From assembly GCA_021160155.1 (NCBI GenBank), contig JAGHDB010000328.1:1-8858 (forward strand): a stretch of DNA of 8,858 bases, written 5' to 3'. The stretch is from Bacteroidales bacterium (lineage in GTDB: Bacteria; Bacteroidota; Bacteroidia; Bacteroidales; UBA12481). Each line of letters begins with the position of its first letter. Position 1 is the stretch's first letter. Position numbers and translations under genes: made by a program. Of the stretch, positions 5,498 to 8,858 are shown piece after piece. The notes below the pieces were generated by a model. The model was not told the DNA's origin and did no database searches. It worked only from the letters and a program-made list of their open reading frames with translations.

Positions 5498-6214
5498 TTA
5501 CTTGTTGGTTGTGAACAACCTGTCGTCCAACGGCTCATTTACCCTTACGGTATCAATCCGGATTTCAGTCAGCATCTGTCCGTTGATGTTTTTAATATGG
5601 TAAGGCAGAACCATATCATGGACTTTCCGGTAATCGTCGAACCATGATTCAGCGACAATCTCAAGATGATCGATTTTCAGATGGACTTCAGTTTTCAGAA
5701 TCAGGTAAGTTTTTCGGTCAATGAAGAAATTAATTGTTTGACCGGATGGTTTGGATAGCATCAGATTGAACACTTCTGTCTGCTGCCATTTTTCAATTCC
5801 GGTTAACTGGAGTTTATAACCGCTTGAACGGTAGGTGTTCAGGATCCCAAGGAAATCTGAACTTTCTGCGAGTTGTTCCAGTTCAGCTCCTTCGAGCAGC
5901 AGGGTATCTTTCCCTAAAAAAGGATTAAAACTCCAGCCTTTGGAACCGTCGTACGCCTGTGTAATACGTGCTCCGGGCAGGTGTACATCCATCCGGTACT
6001 TATCAGGTTGTTTCTGAATGATTGAGATCGGGAGTGTGGTTCCCATTTGGGTTAACTTACCAATTGAAGTAATGGTATGGGTACGGAGTCTGGACGGGTA
6101 TCCGCTGGCTTTACGGTACCGCACCAGTATTTCATCGAGGTTTTGTCCTTCGACCATGAAAGTACATGGTACAAACAGTAAGAGTAGAATAATTATCCTG
6201 TGGTCTTTTTTCAT
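5498..6214 (-). CDS. Secreted LolA-like outer-membrane lipoprotein-sorting-type protein
   Basis: This 238-residue protein begins with a signal peptide: a charged start MKKDHR, a hydrophobic run IIILLLLFVPCTFM, and likely cleavage after VEG at 23. The rest reads as the curved beta-sheet of the LolA/LolB superfamily, with the typical run TSIGKLTQMG, a proline-bearing QKQPDKYRMDV, YDGSKGWSFNPF (about 88-99) and FFIDRKTYLILKTEV (about 163-177). In that superfamily the fold shields lipid or acyl chains. Whether this one carries lipoproteins is not shown, and family members in Bacteroidota are often of unknown role. Its ATG overlaps the kdsA stop by four bases (ATGA), so it is coupled to kdsA, consistent with an envelope role. 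Cys17 lies inside the hydrophobic stretch but lacks a proper lipobox, so a soluble periplasmic protein is more likely than a lipoprotein. Confidence 0.75.
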   Translation of the reverse strand: MKKDHRIIILLLLFVPCTFMVEGQNLDEILVRYRKASGYPSRLRTHTITSIGKLTQMGTTLPISIIQKQPDKYRMDVHLPGARITQAYDGSKGWSFNPFLGKDTLLLEGAELEQLAESSDFLGILNTYRSSGYKLQLTGIEKWQQTEVFNLMLSKPSGQTINFFIDRKTYLILKTEVHLKIDHLEIVAESWFDDYRKVHDMVLPYHIKNINGQMLTEIRIDTVRVNEPLDDRLFTTNK

Positions 6215-7056
6215 CTTTCTGAAGTGTCGATCTCATTAAGTGTTTGCCGCAATTTTGAGAGTTTCTCCAAAAGAGAACCGGCCAGGCTGAGAGAAAGCAT
6301 ATTGGCTCCGTCTGAAAGAGCTTGAGAGGGATCAGGATGGATTTCCATAAAAAGACCATCTGCACCGGCAGCCAGTCCCGCTTTAGCCATGGTTTCGATG
6401 TATCCGGGAAGACCGCCTGATATCCCGTTTTTTTGATTAGGCTGTTGCAGGGAGTGAGTGACATCATAAATCACCGGGTACCCCAGGTTTTTCATAATCG
6501 GGAAACCTCTGAAATCAACAACCAGGTCATGATGTCCAAAGCTTGATCCTCTTTCGGTCAGGAGTATTTTATGATTTTCGAAACGTGTGATCTTTTCAAT
6601 GGCAAATTGCATACTTTCGGGTGCAAGGAATTGTCCTTTTTTAATATTTACCGGGAGATTGCTTTGAGCAGCTGCTTCCAGCAGATCGGTCTGGCGGCAC
6701 AGGAAAGCCGGTATCTGAAGCAGATCCACTTTTTCAGCCACTGATGTAACCTCTTGTACTTCATGGACATCGGTGATCACCGGAATGTTCAGCTCATTTT
6801 TTATTTTTGAAAGAATATCCAGTGCCTGTGAGTTGCCGATTCCTCTGAAAGCATCTGCCCGGCTCCGGTTGGCTTTTCTGACAGAGGCTTTGAAAATGTA
6901 AGGGATGTCCAGTTTCTGAGTAAGATCTTTAAGCTTTCCGGCCACCTCCATACAGAGATTTTCACTTTCAACCACACAGGGTCCGGCGATCAGCAAAAAC
7001 TGACCGGATCCGGTATTTTCCAGGTTTGGAATATTATAAGAGTTCAGTGTGTGCAT
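6211..7056 (-). CDS. kdsA: 2-dehydro-3-deoxyphosphooctonate aldolase (Kdo-8-phosphate synthase), metal-dependent type
   Basis: KdsA condenses phosphoenolpyruvate with arabinose 5-phosphate to Kdo-8-phosphate, the precursor of the sugar that joins lipid A to lipopolysaccharide core; it acts in the cytoplasm. The 281 residues span the full TIM barrel. Family blocks are FKAS.RKANRS (55-65), ITDVHE (94-99), QIPAFLCRQTDLL (114-126), NIKKGQFLAP (137-146), LLTERG (165-170) and MEIHPDP (237-243). The metal-ligand set of the metal-dependent class is present: Cys27 in AGPC, His201 in DVTHS, Glu238 in MEIH and Asp249 in SDGAN. In the metal-free class the Cys is Asn. One deviation is SVRKANRS where SFDKANRS is common. 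It follows rarA by 23 bases and overlaps the LolA-like gene by 4. No strong Shine-Dalgarno is seen, as is usual in Bacteroidota. Confidence 0.96.
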   Translation of the reverse strand: MHTLNSYNIPNLENTGSGQFLLIAGPCVVESENLCMEVAGKLKDLTQKLDIPYIFKASVRKANRSRADAFRGIGNSQALDILSKIKNELNIPVITDVHEVQEVTSVAEKVDLLQIPAFLCRQTDLLEAAAQSNLPVNIKKGQFLAPESMQFAIEKITRFENHKILLTERGSSFGHHDLVVDFRGFPIMKNLGYPVIYDVTHSLQQPNQKNGISGGLPGYIETMAKAGLAAGADGLFMEIHPDPSQALSDGANMLSLSLAGSLLEKLSKLRQTLNEIDTSER

Positions 7057-7063
7057 ATGATAG

Positions 7064-7089
7064 TAAATATTGATCGTAGTTAATATTTA
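7064..7089. repeat. A/T-rich inverted repeat between rarA and kdsA
   Basis: TAAATATT (7064-7071) and AATATTTA (7082-7089) are exact reverse complements separated by 10 bases. The repeat covers the rarA stop codon and most of the 23-base gap before kdsA. There is no G-C pair and no following T-run in the direction of transcription, so it is not a standard terminator. It might separate translation of the two genes or be chance in A/T-rich DNA. Confidence 0.3.
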
Positions 7090-8360
7090 TAATGGTCATT
7101 CCACCATTTTTTCATTTTTTTTCGCAATTCATTTTCTCGATCATTAGAGGCAGGTTCCCAAAATTTGGTTTTCTGAATTTCATCGGGCAGGTAATTTTCT
7201 GCTATAAAATGATCATCGTGATTATGAGGATATTGGTAATCTTTTCCGTATCCCAACTCTTTCATCAACTGCGTGGGGGCATTTCTGAGATGTAGCGGCA
7301 CCGGGAGATCTCCGGTATCTTTTACCAGTTTTTGTGCTTTCCGGATAGCCAGATAGGTGGAGTTGCTTTTTGGTGAGGTGGCCAGGTACACAGTGGTTTC
7401 TGACAGGATGATGCGACCCTCAGGCCATCCCACTTTATGTAGGGCATCAAAACAGGCATTGGCCAGAAGCAGGGCATTCGGGTTGGCCAGTCCCACATCC
7501 TCAGCGGCGAAAATAACCAAGCGCCGGGCAATAAATTCAGGTTTTTCACCACCTTCTATCATACGGGCCAGCCAATATACCGCTGCATTGGGGTCTGATC
7601 CGCGCATAGACTTGATAAATGCCGAAATGATATCATAGTGTAGTTCTCCGTTCTTGTCATACATTGCCATCTGTTCCTGAACCCGTTGCATGACCAGCTC
7701 ATTGGTGATCTCTACCGGATCGGAAGATTCATGCTGTATAATTAATTCCAGAACATTATAGAGTTTTCGTGCGTCTCCACCCGAGTATCGGAGCATCGCT
7801 TCATTTTCACGGATCACGACTTGTCGCTTTTTCAGGTCAAAATCGTTTTTCAGGGCTTTATCAATAAGTAGTTCAAGATCTGCTCGTTCCAGCGGTTTTA
7901 ATGTATATACCTGGCAACGGCTCAGCAAAGGTGAAATAACCTCAAAAGAGGGATTCTCCGTGGTGGCACCGATTAAAACCAGCGTACCTTGTTCTACTGC
8001 TCCAAGCAATGAATCCTGCTGCGACTTGCTGAAGCGGTGAATTTCGTCAATGAATAATACCGGTGAGGGAGCGTTGAAGAAATGACTTTTTCCGGCTTTT
8101 TCAATAATTGCCCGGATATCTTTAACACCCGAGTTAACTGCGCTGAGTGTGAAGAAGCTTCTTTTTTGCTGATTGGCGATAATCTTTGCCAGTGTGGTTT
8201 TCCCAACACCGGGAGGGCCCCATAGAATAAATGAGGGAAGTGTATTGGATTCAATGACTTTTCTGAGTATTCCCCCTTTACCGATCAGGTGTTCCTGACC
8301 CACATAATCATCCAGGGAAGAGGGTCTCATTCGTTCAGCCAGGGGAGGGTTGCCATTCAT
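7080..8360 (-). CDS. rarA: Replication-associated recombination protein A (RarA/MgsA), AAA+ ATPase
   Basis: RarA is a conserved AAA+ ATPase related to clamp-loader subunits and to eukaryotic WRNIP1. It acts at stalled replication forks, with SSB, to keep forks intact. The 426 residues are of normal family length. The N-terminus PLAERMRPSSLDDYVGQEHL (6-25) is the family signature and fixes the start. Walker A is GPPGVGKTT (48-56), Walker B VLFIDEIHR (101-109), sensor 1 IGATTENPSF (130-139), the arginine finger is in SPLLSRC (Arg148), and sensor 2 is GGDARKL (194-200). The C-terminal tetramerisation domain has SAFIKSMRGSDPNAAVYWLA (246-265), RRLVIFAAEDVGLANP (279-294) and VPLHLRNAPTQLMKELGYG (354-372). 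All active-site positions are present. It heads the minus-strand operon and diverges from the gene at 8432 across 71 bases. Confidence 0.96.
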   Translation of the reverse strand: MNGNPPLAERMRPSSLDDYVGQEHLIGKGGILRKVIESNTLPSFILWGPPGVGKTTLAKIIANQQKRSFFTLSAVNSGVKDIRAIIEKAGKSHFFNAPSPVLFIDEIHRFSKSQQDSLLGAVEQGTLVLIGATTENPSFEVISPLLSRCQVYTLKPLERADLELLIDKALKNDFDLKKRQVVIRENEAMLRYSGGDARKLYNVLELIIQHESSDPVEITNELVMQRVQEQMAMYDKNGELHYDIISAFIKSMRGSDPNAAVYWLARMIEGGEKPEFIARRLVIFAAEDVGLANPNALLLANACFDALHKVGWPEGRIILSETTVYLATSPKSNSTYLAIRKAQKLVKDTGDLPVPLHLRNAPTQLMKELGYGKDYQYPHNHDDHFIAENYLPDEIQKTKFWEPASNDRENELRKKMKKWWNDHYKY

Positions 8361-8408
8361 GTGTCAGGATTTACAGCAGTAAAAATACATAATTCGTTCA
8401 GAAGGGTG

Positions 8409-8416
8409 TATCTTTG
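8409..8416 (+). promoter_or_regulatory. Bacteroidota -7 promoter element (TATCTTTG)
   Basis: TATCTTTG matches the Bacteroidota TAnnTTTG consensus at all fixed positions and lies 15 bases before the ATG at 8432. The implied leader is only about 10 bases. The upstream -33 TTTG is not present at the usual distance, which lowers confidence. A looser TATTTTTA on the minus strand (8380-8387) could serve rarA. Confidence 0.55.
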
Positions 8417-8431
8417 GGCGAAATTGACCGG

Positions 8432-8858
8432 ATGAGTCTTTTTTCTGATAAAAGATGGCTATTGCTATTGTGGTTGATCCTTTCGATCTTTCCTGCGGTT
8501 GAGGGACAAAACAAATATATTTTGCCCGATCCTTACAGTGCATGGGATGGGGTTACACACTGGTCGAAATACCTGATTATCTCTCCTGCTTATATGGGAC
8601 CTAACGCCTTACCGGTTCCCACTGTACGTACTGCAGAGATTCCCGTGAAATGGAAGTGGAGAAGTATGTACGAATATTTTTATACCGGGGGAGGGGCCAC
8701 GCATGATTTTCTCCAGGAGTTTACTGTTCCGCTGGCCGGTGGACGGGCAGCCGTTGAAGTTAGTTATACGCCTGTTGAGTTTTTCAGTGTGGATTCTGTA
8801 TTAAGCAGAACCAGACGTACATTTCACGGTCGGGCGGCACAGGGATATTCATTGGGAG
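8432..8858 (+). CDS. Secreted protein of unknown function, Bacteroidota-type (3' end outside the window)
   Basis: The frame is open for 142 codons to the right edge. It starts with MSLFSDKR, a hydrophobic stretch WLLLLWLILSIFPAV (9-23) and probable cleavage after VEG at 25, giving a mature start QNKYILPDPYSAWDG. A conspicuous block ISPAYMGPNALPVP spans 50-63. From there the chain alternates in a beta-strand manner (EFTVPLAGGRAAVEVSYTPVEFF, about 96-118), which would suit an outer-membrane barrel or a beta-sandwich. I believe I have seen proteins with a similar GPNALPVP block annotated as hypothetical in Bacteroidota, but I cannot name a family. It has its own promoter element 15 bases upstream and diverges from rarA. 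There is no cysteine in the leader, so it is not a lipoprotein by this evidence. Confidence 0.8.
   Translation, partial: MSLFSDKRWLLLLWLILSIFPAVEGQNKYILPDPYSAWDGVTHWSKYLIISPAYMGPNALPVPTVRTAEIPVKWKWRSMYEYFYTGGGATHDFLQEFTVPLAGGRAAVEVSYTPVEFFSVDSVLSRTRRTFHGRAAQGYSLG

Noticed and set aside
5507..5520. Hairpin GGTTG-TGAA-CAACC as a terminator for the exporter operon
   Set aside because: The stem is only five pairs, no T-run follows on plus, and it lies inside the coding end of the LolA-like gene.
6154..6166. Cys17 of the LolA-like protein as a lipoprotein attachment site
   Set aside because: The residues before it (F-V-P) do not fit a lipobox and it is buried inside the hydrophobic stretch; cleavage after VEG is more natural.

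Overview
The window looks like chromosome from a Bacteroidota bacterium, probably an uncultured one. Four things suggest this: a TAnnTTTG-type promoter element in front of the last gene; the style of the HlyD-family adaptor (a YPDRI motif straight after the membrane helix); a C39-peptidase ABC exporter paired with that adaptor; and a secreted-protein family at the right edge that I associate with this phylum. This is reading by eye, not a database result.

Left part (about 1-1790, minus strand): the decayed remains of a type I restriction-modification operon, read right to left. First comes an hsdM remnant that keeps its N-terminal ~22 and C-terminal ~90 residues but lacks the whole catalytic methyltransferase core, still in frame. 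One base later comes an intact rhuM. The presumed hsdS start codon lies inside the end of rhuM but is stopped by a TGA at codon 6. Reopened after that stop, the same frame reads an HsdS-like N-terminus, a 20-bp perfect palindrome, a seven-base G tract and then a GIY-YIG nuclease domain that runs off the left edge. No restriction subunit is visible. By eye this part is richer in G+C than the rest, which fits an acquired, eroding defence locus.

Middle (about 1791-5497, plus strand): a 204-bp divergent intergenic region, then a two-gene export operon. It consists of a C39-peptidase/ABC transporter with all catalytic residues present and a one-base-overlapping HlyD-type periplasmic adaptor. Together they should cleave double-glycine leaders and pass peptides through the inner membrane towards an outer-membrane channel. 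Neither a precursor peptide nor a TolC-like channel is in view.

Right part (5498-8360, minus strand): a compact housekeeping-type operon, read right to left as rarA (AAA+ replication-fork maintenance ATPase), 23 bp, kdsA (Kdo-8-phosphate synthase of the metal-dependent type, for lipopolysaccharide), 4-bp overlap, and a secreted LolA-like protein. The LolA-like gene and the HlyD gene converge with their stop codons directly abutting. Diverging from rarA is a 5'-partial-window gene (8432 to the edge) for a secreted protein of unknown function, with a good Bacteroidota promoter element.

The most interesting part is the restriction-modification remnant: precise core loss from hsdM, an undamaged rhuM between two damaged partners, and an HsdS/GIY-YIG chimeric frame joined through a palindrome and a homopolymer. 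I found no tRNA, rRNA, CRISPR array, transposase or integrase.
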